From: Actinomycetes bacterium
Lineage (GTDB): Bacteria; Actinomycetota; Thermoleophilia; Gaiellales; Gaiellaceae
NCBI GenBank assembly: GCA_025350775.1
Contig: JANXXF010000066.1
Span: forward strand, 1-7,838
Length of the DNA: 7,838 bases
Direction of reading: 5' to 3'
Both the position numbers and the translations under genes were made by a program. Shown one piece after another: positions 1-5,271 of this stretch (the stretch's first letter is position 1; the number at the start of each line of letters is the position of its first letter). A model generated the notes under the pieces. That model saw nothing but the letters and a program-made list of their open reading frames with translations, was not told where the DNA came from and made no database searches.

Positions 1-46
1 GCGAGCGGACGACGAGTTCTCCGGCTGCCGCGAGCAGTGTCATCAC
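1..46 (-). CDS. Possible 5' end of an unidentified gene, cut by the left edge
   Basis: A GTG directly followed by an in-frame ATG (GTG at 46-44, ATG at 43-41) opens a reading frame that runs off the left edge without a stop. It encodes about 15 residues, MMTLLAAAGELVVRS. The stretch is too short to assign to a family. Support is positional: it lies 42 bases downstream of the phosphatidyltransferase gene on the same strand, and a TACTGT box ends 7 bases before the GTG, the arrangement seen before other starts in this window. It could be a third gene of the lipid operon or a separate unit. It could also be a chance open frame, since 15 codons without a stop is unremarkable in GC-rich DNA. Confidence 0.3.
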   Translation of the reverse strand, partial: MMTLLAAAGELVVRS

Positions 47-53
47 TGATAGC

Positions 54-64
54 ACAGTACGGTA
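54..64 (-). promoter_or_regulatory. Candidate -10 region for the left-edge gene
   Basis: Read on the minus strand, two overlapping TAnnnT boxes occur: TACCGT (64-59) and TACTGT (59-54). The second ends 7 bases before the GTG at 46, the right distance for transcription starting at or next to the start codon. I see no -35 match. It is weak alone but fits the pattern at 2569-2574, 4385-4391 and 6352-6357. Confidence 0.3.
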
Positions 65-88
65 GACAGGCCTGGCCGGCGGACAGGC

Positions 89-721
89 TCAGCCGGCGGG
101 CTGGTTCGCGTCGCGCTCGCGCAGCTGCGTGCGGACGGCCAGGATGCGTTGGACGACGGTGATCCAGGCCGTCGCCGCGAGGACGTAGATCGCGATCGAG
201 AGAGCGCCCCACGGCGCTAGCACGAGACCGACCGTGATCAGGGCCACGCGCTCGGCCCGCGAGCCGATACCCATGTTGCCGCGCAGCCCGAGGATCTCCG
301 CCTTGGCGCGGGTGTAGCTGACCAGGAACGAGCCGGCGATAGCGGCAATCGTGAAGGCGAGCGACGTCGTGTTGCCGTTGCGTGACTCGATCAAAGCGAT
401 CGCGCCGAGCATGAAGCCTTCACTGACGCGGTCGGTGGTCGAGTCGAGGAAGGCACCGAACGGCGTCGTCTTACCGCCCGCCCGGGCGAGCGCGCCGTCC
501 AGGATGTCGAGGACCGAGCCGAGCACGAAGATGCCTGCGCCCAACCAGAAGAAGAGGATCTCGTTGCGGTACTCGAAGGTGGCGAGTACGGCCGCGGCAG
601 CGCAGAGCGAGACTCCGGCCGCGGTCAGCGCGTTCGGCGACACGCGCGTCCGGGCAAGGCCCGACATTGCGCGCATGGCAACGCGCCGCACCTCGGACTC
701 GTACCACGTCTTGAAGCTCAC
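89..721 (-). CDS. CDP-alcohol phosphatidyltransferase, probable phosphatidylinositol phosphate synthase
   Basis: A 210-residue integral membrane enzyme of the CDP-alcohol phosphatidyltransferase family. The full signature is present: D72, D75, G76, A79, R80, then eight residues to G89, D93 and D97, fitting DxxDGxxAR-x8-GxxxDxxxD. These aspartates bind the metal ions that position the CDP-diacylglycerol headgroup. Hydrophobic segments lie near residues 32-50, 55-75, 101-113, 120-136 and 159-192. SYTRAKAE (135-142) and GSRAER (153-158) resemble the basic inositol-phosphate pocket of actinobacterial PIP synthases, so the inferred reaction is CDP-diacylglycerol plus inositol 3-phosphate to phosphatidylinositol phosphate and CMP. 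The start is GTG at 721-719: it overlaps the upstream gene's TGA in the string GTGA, and the family alignment begins there, although the frame stays open to 1240. No Shine-Dalgarno is visible, so translational coupling is likely. Phosphatidylglycerophosphate synthase is a less likely alternative. Confidence 0.86.
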   Translation of the reverse strand: MSFKTWYESEVRRVAMRAMSGLARTRVSPNALTAAGVSLCAAAAVLATFEYRNEILFFWLGAGIFVLGSVLDILDGALARAGGKTTPFGAFLDSTTDRVSEGFMLGAIALIESRNGNTTSLAFTIAAIAGSFLVSYTRAKAEILGLRGNMGIGSRAERVALITVGLVLAPWGALSIAIYVLAATAWITVVQRILAVRTQLRERDANQPAG

Positions 722-1485
722 GCCGGGAGTCGGCCGCCGCCGGGGACGAGCCGAGGCCCGTACCGGAGGATCACGAAGGCAAGAGCTGCCACGATCACGC
801 CACCGATCACATCGAGCCAGAAGTGGTTCGCTGTCGCCATCACGCAGAACCACACCCAGGCGGGCCACACCAGCCAGAGCAGCTTGGCAATGCGGTGTCG
901 GCAGACATAGGCGAGCGTTACGCCGACGATGACCGCGTCGGTGGAATGCAGGCTTGGCATCGCGGCATAGGGGTTCCCGGCGAGCTGGACGAAGCCGGAG
1001 CCGTGGTTGAGCGCGCCGAACTCGGCCATCGAGTCGGCGAAGCCGAAGTCGGGAAACAACCGTGGCGGCGCCGTCGGCATCAGCGCGTAGCCGAGCAGCC
1101 CGATCACGTTGGCAGTCAGAAGCCAGTTGCGCAGTTGCCGGAAAGCGTCGTGACGGCGCAGGTACACCCACAACAGGGCCAGGCCGACGACGGTGAACTC
1201 GGAGTTCCAGTACGTCCATGCGGCGACAGTCCCGAGCCATTCCGTCGTCCCCGCGAAGTTCTGGAGCGTCAACTCGAGCAGCCCGGTGGCGTTGCGCTCG
1301 AAGTGGATCACCTTGAGGCCGTTGGCGAAGGCGGCGGCCGGGTCGCGGTTGGCCAGGCCGCGCACGAGCTGGTAGAGCAGCAGGAAGCCGAACCAGATGC
1401 CGACCTGAAGGGCGAGGTGGCGCCAGCCCCGCGGCAAGAGCCTGCGGGCACCGTCCATGCTCGTGTCGAGTTCAACCGTTCCCAT
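718..1485 (-). CDS. PAP2-superfamily membrane phosphatase/phosphotransferase (AUR1/IPC-synthase-like)
   Basis: A 255-residue multipass membrane protein of the PAP2_3 (inositolphosphotransferase, AUR1-like) branch. An ER-N-A-TG segment (63-68) precedes the membrane core. The lipid-phosphatase blocks follow in order: PTAPPR (137-142), NPYAAMPSLHS (171-181, with S178 and H180), and ANHFWLD (219-225, with H221 and D225). H180, H221 and D225 match the phosphohistidine catalytic set. Hydrophobic helices lie near 24-42, 85-109, 120-137, 182-196, 201-218 and 226-242. The downstream phosphatidyltransferase overlaps its stop by 4 bases, so the two are one transcription unit and probably one pathway. 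By inference it removes phosphate from, or transfers phosphoinositol from, the lipid made by its partner; no substrate can be read from the sequence. The ATG at 1485 has only a weak GAG upstream; ATG at residue 10 is an alternative. The moaA stop lies 72 bases upstream, and a TACAAT box in the gap suggests an independent promoter. Confidence 0.85.
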   Translation of the reverse strand: MGTVELDTSMDGARRLLPRGWRHLALQVGIWFGFLLLYQLVRGLANRDPAAAFANGLKVIHFERNATGLLELTLQNFAGTTEWLGTVAAWTYWNSEFTVVGLALLWVYLRRHDAFRQLRNWLLTANVIGLLGYALMPTAPPRLFPDFGFADSMAEFGALNHGSGFVQLAGNPYAAMPSLHSTDAVIVGVTLAYVCRHRIAKLLWLVWPAWVWFCVMATANHFWLDVIGGVIVAALAFVILRYGPRLVPGGGRLPA

Positions 1486-1501
1486 GCTCAGCTCACTTGG
1501 C

Positions 1502-1515
1502 GGGTGGCAACACCC
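1502..1515. other. Small GC hairpin in the leader of the PAP2-type gene
   Basis: A 5-base inverted repeat, GGGTG (1502-1506) and CACCC (1511-1515), encloses a 4-base loop (GCAA on the plus strand, TTGC in the minus-strand leader). It lies about 17 bases before the PAP2-type ATG and about 43 bases after the moaA stop. No T-tract follows on either strand, so I do not call a terminator. The stem is short enough to occur by chance. Confidence 0.25.
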
Positions 1516-1529
1516 CAGCCTGACGCAGA

Positions 1530-1535
1530 ATTGTA
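1530..1535 (-). promoter_or_regulatory. Candidate -10 box for the PAP2/phosphatidyltransferase operon
   Basis: TACAAT on the minus strand matches five of six bases of TATAAT and stands out in this GC-rich sequence. It lies in the 72-base gap between the moaA stop and the PAP2-type ATG. Transcription would start near 1522-1525, giving a leader of about 36-40 bases. No convincing TTGACA-like -35 is found at 15-19 bases upstream. It implies that the lipid operon is not simply read through from moaA. Confidence 0.5.
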
Positions 1536-1557
1536 ACGCTTCGCAGGACGGACAGCC

Positions 1558-2562
1558 CTACCCGCCGATATACGACATCTCGATCTTGGGCACGGCGGCG
1601 GTCTCGCTGGAGCGGATCTCGGAGTAGCGATCGGCGCGGCCGCGCCAGACGCCGGCTACGGCCGCGGCCAGTTCGTCGTCCGCGGCGCCGCGCCGCACCA
1701 GGGCGCGGAGGTCGGTGCCGCGCTGGGCGAACAGGCAGGTGAAGAGCTTGCCCTCGGCCGAGATCCGCGCCCGCGTGCAGTCGTGACAGAACGCCTGCGT
1801 GACCGAGGCGATCACGCCGATCTCACCGCCGCCGTCGCGGTAGCGCCAGCGCCGCGCGACCTCGCCGGGGTAGTTCTGAGCGGCCGGCTCCAGCGGCAGC
1901 TCTGCAGAGATCCGCTGCACGATCTCGGCCGCCGGCACGACCTCGTCGAGCCGCCAGCCATTCGTCGCGCCGACGTCCATGTACTCGATCAGGCGGAGTA
2001 TGTGGCCGCTGCCGTGAAAGAGGCGTGCCATCGGCACGATCGAGGCGTCGTTGACGCCGCGCTTGACGACCATGTTCACCTTCACCGGCGTCAGTCCGGC
2101 CGCCGCCGCCGCCTCGATGCCCTCGAGCACTCGCTCGACCGGGAAGTCCACGTCGTTCATCGCCTTGAACACCGCGTCGTCGTTCGAGTCGAGGCTGACG
2201 GTGACCCGCGTGAGTCCCGCGGCGCGCAGGGCCTCCGCCTTCTGCGGCAGCAGGGTGCCGTTGGTCGTAAGCGTCAGGTCGAGGCCGGGGATCTCTGCGA
2301 GCATCGCCACAAGGCGCTCGATGTCGCGGCGCAACAGCGGCTCGCCGCCGGTCAGCCGGATCTTCTCGACGCCGTTCGCGACGAAGGCGCGAGCGAGCGT
2401 GGCGATCTCCTCGAACGTCAGCAGCTCCTTGCGGTCGAGGAAGCTGTAGTCGCGGCCGAAGACCGTCTTCGGCATGCAGTACACGCAGCGGAAGTTGCAA
2501 CGATCGGTTACCGAGATGCGCAGATCGCGCAATGGCCGGCTCAGGGTGTCCTGGACGGGCAC
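1558..2562 (-). CDS. moaA: GTP 3',8-cyclase, molybdenum cofactor biosynthesis protein A
   Basis: MoaA is a cytoplasmic radical-SAM enzyme that converts GTP to 3',8-cyclo-7,8-dihydro-GTP, the first step of molybdopterin synthesis. The N-terminal cluster motif is CNFRCVYC (C22, C26, C29), followed by the SAM-binding LTGGEP (70-75). The second, GTP-binding cluster uses C259, C262 and C276 (CxxC-x13-C). The protein ends in Gly-Gly after MSYI, the conserved C-terminal pair needed for catalysis in this family. I chose GTG at 2562-2560 (334 residues, a normal length). The frame extends to an ATG at 2673, but those 37 extra residues are low-complexity and would overlap the PilZ gene by 83 bases. A TACGCT box ends 6 bases before the GTG. 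The gene lies 28 bases behind the PilZ gene. No other molybdenum cofactor gene is in the window, so its partner MoaC must be elsewhere. Confidence 0.95.
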   Translation of the reverse strand: MPVQDTLSRPLRDLRISVTDRCNFRCVYCMPKTVFGRDYSFLDRKELLTFEEIATLARAFVANGVEKIRLTGGEPLLRRDIERLVAMLAEIPGLDLTLTTNGTLLPQKAEALRAAGLTRVTVSLDSNDDAVFKAMNDVDFPVERVLEGIEAAAAAGLTPVKVNMVVKRGVNDASIVPMARLFHGSGHILRLIEYMDVGATNGWRLDEVVPAAEIVQRISAELPLEPAAQNYPGEVARRWRYRDGGGEIGVIASVTQAFCHDCTRARISAEGKLFTCLFAQRGTDLRALVRRGAADDELAAAVAGVWRGRADRYSEIRSSETAAVPKIEMSYIGG

Positions 2563-2568
2563 GCGTGA

Positions 2569-2574
2569 AGCGTA
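2569..2574 (-). promoter_or_regulatory. Candidate leaderless -10 box for moaA
   Basis: TACGCT (TAnnnT) on the minus strand is followed by six bases and then the chosen GTG, so transcription from it would start at the start codon. It sits in the 28-base gap after the PilZ gene, and no Shine-Dalgarno is present there. It could give moaA its own transcript in addition to read-through from the PilZ promoter. No -35 is seen. Confidence 0.35.
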
Positions 2575-2590
2575 GCTCGGCGGTGCCTGC

Positions 2591-3052
2591 TCAGCTCGCG
2601 GCGGCCAGCCGGGAGGGCAGGCTGCGCCCCCAGCGGCCGTGGCGGTCGTCGGAGGCGATCCCGCCCCCGGCACCCGTGTGATCGCGGTCCGTCCGGTTCG
2701 CGCGCAGCAGCTGATCCTCGTTCATCACAAAGCGCGACAGCTCGAGCTCCTGGACGAGCGGGATCCCGACGAAGCGCACGCCGGCAAAGAAGCGGCCCTC
2801 CATCGGCGCCGCGTGCATGACGACGCCGTCCAGCTTGAGATTGAGCCTGGGGTTGTCGAAGCGCAGCTCGACGGTGAGCGGCGTGCCTGCGCGCACCTTC
2901 ACGTCGACGAGCAAGCCGATGCCGTTGGACGAGACGTCGATCGTCTCGGCCTGGAAGGGCGAGCGGCTGCCGGTGGCGAGCATCGAACGGCAGTTGACGA
3001 TGCGCCGTGTGCTGACGCGATGCCGATAGCGGCGTTCCTGTCCTCCGGCCAT
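2591..3052 (-). CDS. PilZ-domain protein, predicted c-di-GMP receptor
   Basis: A 153-residue protein consisting of one PilZ domain (about residues 5-110) and a charged, Gly/Arg-rich tail (about 117-153) that is probably disordered. Both c-di-GMP contact motifs are intact: R8-Y-R-H-R12 (RxxxR) and D39-V-S41-S-N-G44 (DxSxxG), followed by beta-strand-like segments ending in FAGVRFVGI (89-97). There is no membrane segment, signal peptide or attached effector domain, so it would act as a soluble adaptor; its partner is unknown. The ATG at 3052 is preceded by no Shine-Dalgarno. A GGAGG occurs just inside the gene, but no start codon follows it at a suitable distance. A -35/-10 pair placed for a start at or beside the ATG supports this start. 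It precedes moaA by 28 bases and probably shares its transcript. No diguanylate cyclase or phosphodiesterase is nearby. Confidence 0.85.
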   Translation of the reverse strand: MAGGQERRYRHRVSTRRIVNCRSMLATGSRSPFQAETIDVSSNGIGLLVDVKVRAGTPLTVELRFDNPRLNLKLDGVVMHAAPMEGRFFAGVRFVGIPLVQELELSRFVMNEDQLLRANRTDRDHTGAGGGIASDDRHGRWGRSLPSRLAAAS

Positions 3053-3058
3053 GGCTCT

Positions 3059-3086
3059 GTTATCGACAGGAGCGGCCGGCTGTCCA
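3059..3086 (-). promoter_or_regulatory. Candidate -35/-10 promoter for the PilZ-moaA unit
   Basis: On the minus strand TGGACA (3086-3081, five of six matches to TTGACA) is separated by 16 bases from GATAAC (3064-3059, four of six matches to TATAAT), which ends 6 bases before the PilZ ATG. This would give a leaderless or nearly leaderless mRNA. A short inverted repeat, CTGT-N5-ACAG (3057-3069), covers the -10 box and could be an operator, though 4-base arms are weak evidence. Confidence 0.5.
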
Positions 3087-3109
3087 CCACTCGAACGAGG
3101 GACGCGGCC

Positions 3110-4378
3110 CTACTCGGCCCACACCTGCACGAGGTGGACGATGGTCGCCGTGGCCGCGCCCATGTCCTGCACGCAGATCCACTCGCGGCACGAGTGGAAG
3201 TCGTGGCCGCCCGTGAAGAGGTTCGGCGTGGGCAGGCCCAGCTCCGAGAGGCGCGACCCGTCGGTGCCGCCGCGGATGATCTCGCGGCGGGGCTCGAGGC
3301 CGGCGCGGCGGATCGCCTCCTCGGCGGCAGTGACCGCGCGTGGCAGCCGGTCGATCGCGGCCTTCATGTTGCGGTACTGGACGACGGAGTCGAAGCGCAC
3401 CTGGGCGCGGGGCTCCTCGGCCGCGAGCTCGTCGGCGAGGCGACGCAGCAGCGCCTCGTGCTCGAGCAGCTTTGCGTCGTCGTGGTCGCGCACGATGAAC
3501 ACGAGCTTCGCCTCCTCGGCTCCGGCTTCGAGGCGATGCGGGTGGACGAAGCCCTCGCGCCCCTCCGTGGTCTCGGGCGAGAGGCGGTCGGCCGGCAGCC
3601 GCTCGATCAGGCGGGCGGCCAGCTTGATCGGGTTGACGAGGCGGCCCTTGGCCGAGCCCGGGTGCACGGAGTGGCCGCGGATCGTGATCGTCGCCTCGAT
3701 CGCCGAGAACGTCTCGTCCTCGATCTCACCCGCGCTGGAGCCGTCCAGCGTGTAGGCGACGTCGGCGCCGAAGGTGCCGAGATCGAAGTGCGCGACGCCG
3801 GAGCCGACCTCCTCGTCCACGGTGAAGGCAATGCGCACGGTTCCGTGCGGCAGCTCCGGGTGGCGGACGAGATAGGCGGCCGCCGCCATGATCTCGGCGA
3901 CGCCGGCCTTGTCGTCGGCACCGAGCAGCGTCGTGCCGTCGCTGGTGACGATGGTGTGGCCGACGTGGTCGGCGAGGTCGGGCGCGGTGGAGGGGTCGAG
4001 CAGTGCCGACGGGTCGCCCGGGAGCACGATGCGGCCACCGTCGTAGCCCTCGTGCAGCAGCGGCTGGACGCCGGCGCCGCTGACGGCGTCGCTCGTGTCG
4101 ACGTGCGCGAGCAGGCCGATCACAGGGGTCGGGTGCGCGACCGTGGCGGGCAGCGTTGCGAAGACGTAGCCGTGCTCGGTGAGCGTCGCGTCGGCCAGGC
4201 CGATCTCGCGCAGCTCCTGGACGAGAAGTCGCGAAAGGTCGAGCTGCTTCGCCGTCGAGGGGTACGTGGCCGAGCGTGGATCCGACTGGGTGTCGATGCG
4301 GACGTAGCGGAGGAAGCGCTCGAGCGCCTGGGGCGCGAGCTCGCGCGCGAGGTCGGAGGCGAAGGCGTCGGCGGACAC
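3110..4378 (-). CDS. pepT: Peptidase T, tripeptide aminopeptidase (M20 family)
   Basis: A 422-residue cytoplasmic di-zinc aminopeptidase that removes N-terminal residues from tripeptides; family members are about 410 residues. All catalytic and zinc positions known for E. coli PepT have counterparts: H92 and D94 in LLAHVDTSD, D155 in GADDKAG, E189 and E190 in TVDEEVGSG, D212 in TLDG, and H395 in GHDFHSCREW. The lid-domain segment GHSVHPGSAKGRLVNP (235-250) and GGTDGSRLSELGLPTPN (370-386) are also typical. I chose GTG at 4378-4376 because the protein alignment begins there; the frame stays open to 4552 but would run across the divergent transporter gene. There is no Shine-Dalgarno; a TACGGT box ends 7 bases before the GTG. 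The divergent transporter begins 20 bases away, and the PilZ gene follows after 57 bases. The match is strong and the gene looks intact. Confidence 0.95.
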   Translation of the reverse strand: MSADAFASDLARELAPQALERFLRYVRIDTQSDPRSATYPSTAKQLDLSRLLVQELREIGLADATLTEHGYVFATLPATVAHPTPVIGLLAHVDTSDAVSGAGVQPLLHEGYDGGRIVLPGDPSALLDPSTAPDLADHVGHTIVTSDGTTLLGADDKAGVAEIMAAAAYLVRHPELPHGTVRIAFTVDEEVGSGVAHFDLGTFGADVAYTLDGSSAGEIEDETFSAIEATITIRGHSVHPGSAKGRLVNPIKLAARLIERLPADRLSPETTEGREGFVHPHRLEAGAEEAKLVFIVRDHDDAKLLEHEALLRRLADELAAEEPRAQVRFDSVVQYRNMKAAIDRLPRAVTAAEEAIRRAGLEPRREIIRGGTDGSRLSELGLPTPNLFTGGHDFHSCREWICVQDMGAATATIVHLVQVWAE

Positions 4379-4384
4379 GACGAG

Positions 4385-4391
4385 TACCGTA
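4385..4391. promoter_or_regulatory. Candidate symmetric bidirectional promoter core between pepT and the EamA gene
   Basis: The seven bases TACCGTA hold a TAnnnT -10 box on each strand: TACCGT (4385-4390) reading toward the transporter and TACGGT (4391-4386) reading toward pepT. They end 8 and 7 bases before the respective GTG codons. The core lies in the near-palindrome GTAC-C-GTAC (4384-4392). The whole gap between the start codons is 20 bases, so neither gene has room for a leader or Shine-Dalgarno, and any -35 contacts must lie inside the opposite gene. No TTGACA-like -35 is seen on either side. Confidence 0.5.
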
Positions 4392-4398
4392 CCCGCCC

Positions 4399-5271
4399 GT
4401 GCTGCCCGTGATCGCCATCCTCGCGCTGACGGCGATCTGGGGCTACACGTTCGTGCCGGTGAAGGAGGCGGTGGAGCTGTACCCGGTGCTCGCGTTCCTG
4501 GGCGTGCGCTTCCTGATCGCGACGGGCGTGCTGGGTGTGATCTCGGCGGCACGGCTGCCGCGCCTCGGCCGCAGGGGCTGGCTGGTGGGTGTGCTCATTG
4601 GTGTGCTCCTGGCCGCGTCGCTCGGGCTGCAGACTGCCGGCCTCGCGCACACCACCGTCTCCAGCACCGGCTTCATCACCGGGCTGTACGTTGTCCTGAC
4701 GCCGGTGTTCGGGCTGCTGCTCTTCCGTCAGCGGATCGGCGTGCTCGGCTGGGTGGGCGCCGCCGTTGCCGCCGGCGGGCTCGCGCTGCTGGCCGGCGCC
4801 CCCGGGGCCGACCTCAGCGGCGACCTGCTCGTCCTGGCCAGCTCTGGCACGCAGGCGCTGCAGATCCTCCTGATCGGGCGCTACGCGGCCCGCTACGACG
4901 CGCTCGCGCTGACGTTCGTGCAGGTGGCAACCTGCGCGGCCGGGCTGCTCGCGCTGGCCGGTGCCCGGGGCGACCTCACGATGCCGCACGGCGGCACCGT
5001 CTGGTACGGGCTGCTCGTCACGGCACTGCCGGCGACCGCGCTCGCGCTGTTCCTCCAGATCTGGGTGCAGCGGCGGATCCCGGCCGCGCGCGCTGCGATC
5101 CTGTTCACGCTCGAGGTGCCGTTCGCGGCCCTATTCGGGATCCTGCTGATGAACGACAGCCTGGGTGTCAGCGGGTGGCTCGGCGGCGCGCTGATCGGCG
5201 TGGCGATCGTCGTCGTGGAGCCGGCGGCAGTCGCGTGGTGGCGGCGCGTGGTGGCGGCGCCGGTCAGCTGA
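4399..5271 (+). CDS. EamA-family (DMT superfamily) transporter
   Basis: A 290-residue membrane protein with two EamA repeats, about residues 4-131 and 140-275, each of five hydrophobic helices (ten in all). The N-terminal helix carries the family-typical LALTAIWGYTFVPVKEA (8-24), and the second repeat ends with LEVPFAALFG (238-247), equivalent to the usual LEP-F-A segment. Members of this superfamily move metabolites, often amino acids, amino-acid derivatives or purines, usually outward; the substrate cannot be read from this sequence. GTG at 4399 is chosen because it opens the first helix; GTG at 4408 is a close alternative. The frame continues upstream to 4276 only as an Arg-rich antisense stretch of pepT. 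No Shine-Dalgarno precedes it; a TACCGT box ends 8 bases before the GTG. It is divergent from pepT and convergent, with an 8-base overlap, with an M29 aminopeptidase. Peptide-derived amino acids are therefore a guess for cargo. Confidence 0.88.
   Translation: MLPVIAILALTAIWGYTFVPVKEAVELYPVLAFLGVRFLIATGVLGVISAARLPRLGRRGWLVGVLIGVLLAASLGLQTAGLAHTTVSSTGFITGLYVVLTPVFGLLLFRQRIGVLGWVGAAVAAGGLALLAGAPGADLSGDLLVLASSGTQALQILLIGRYAARYDALALTFVQVATCAAGLLALAGARGDLTMPHGGTVWYGLLVTALPATALALFLQIWVQRRIPAARAAILFTLEVPFAALFGILLMNDSLGVSGWLGGALIGVAIVVVEPAAVAWWRRVVAAPVS
5264..5271. other. 8-base palindrome holding both convergent stop codons
   Basis: TCAGCTGA is a perfect palindrome: its right three bases are the transporter's TGA and its left three, read on the minus strand, are the aminopeptidase's TGA. 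The two genes overlap tail to tail by exactly these eight bases, and there is no intergenic terminator. Transcripts must end inside the opposite gene and so overlap as antisense RNAs. Confidence 0.8.

Noticed and set aside
722..1240. N-terminal extension of the phosphatidyltransferase frame over the PAP2-type gene
   Set aside because: The extension is an Arg-rich shadow of the PAP2-type gene in another frame; the CDP-alcohol phosphatidyltransferase similarity starts at the GTG at 721.
2563..2673. N-terminal extension of moaA to an ATG at 2673
   Set aside because: The extra 37 residues are Pro/Ala/Gly-rich, unlike MoaA, and would overlap the PilZ coding region by 83 bases; GTG at 2562 gives the normal length.
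3053..3109. Possible terminator after pepT
   Set aside because: The GC-rich stretch contains GGCC/CCGG words, but I found no stem followed by a T-tract on the minus strand; the gap is better explained by the PilZ promoter.
2639..4411. A 590-codon open frame on the plus strand opposite pepT and the PilZ gene
   Set aside because: It lies antisense to pepT, whose catalytic residues all match the family. Its product is rich in Arg, His, Val and Asp with no recognisable domain, typical of antisense frames in GC-rich DNA.
4379..4552. N-terminal extension of the pepT frame across the start of the transporter gene
   Set aside because: It is a Pro/Ser/Arg-rich shadow of the transporter coding sequence; PepT similarity begins just after GTG 4378.
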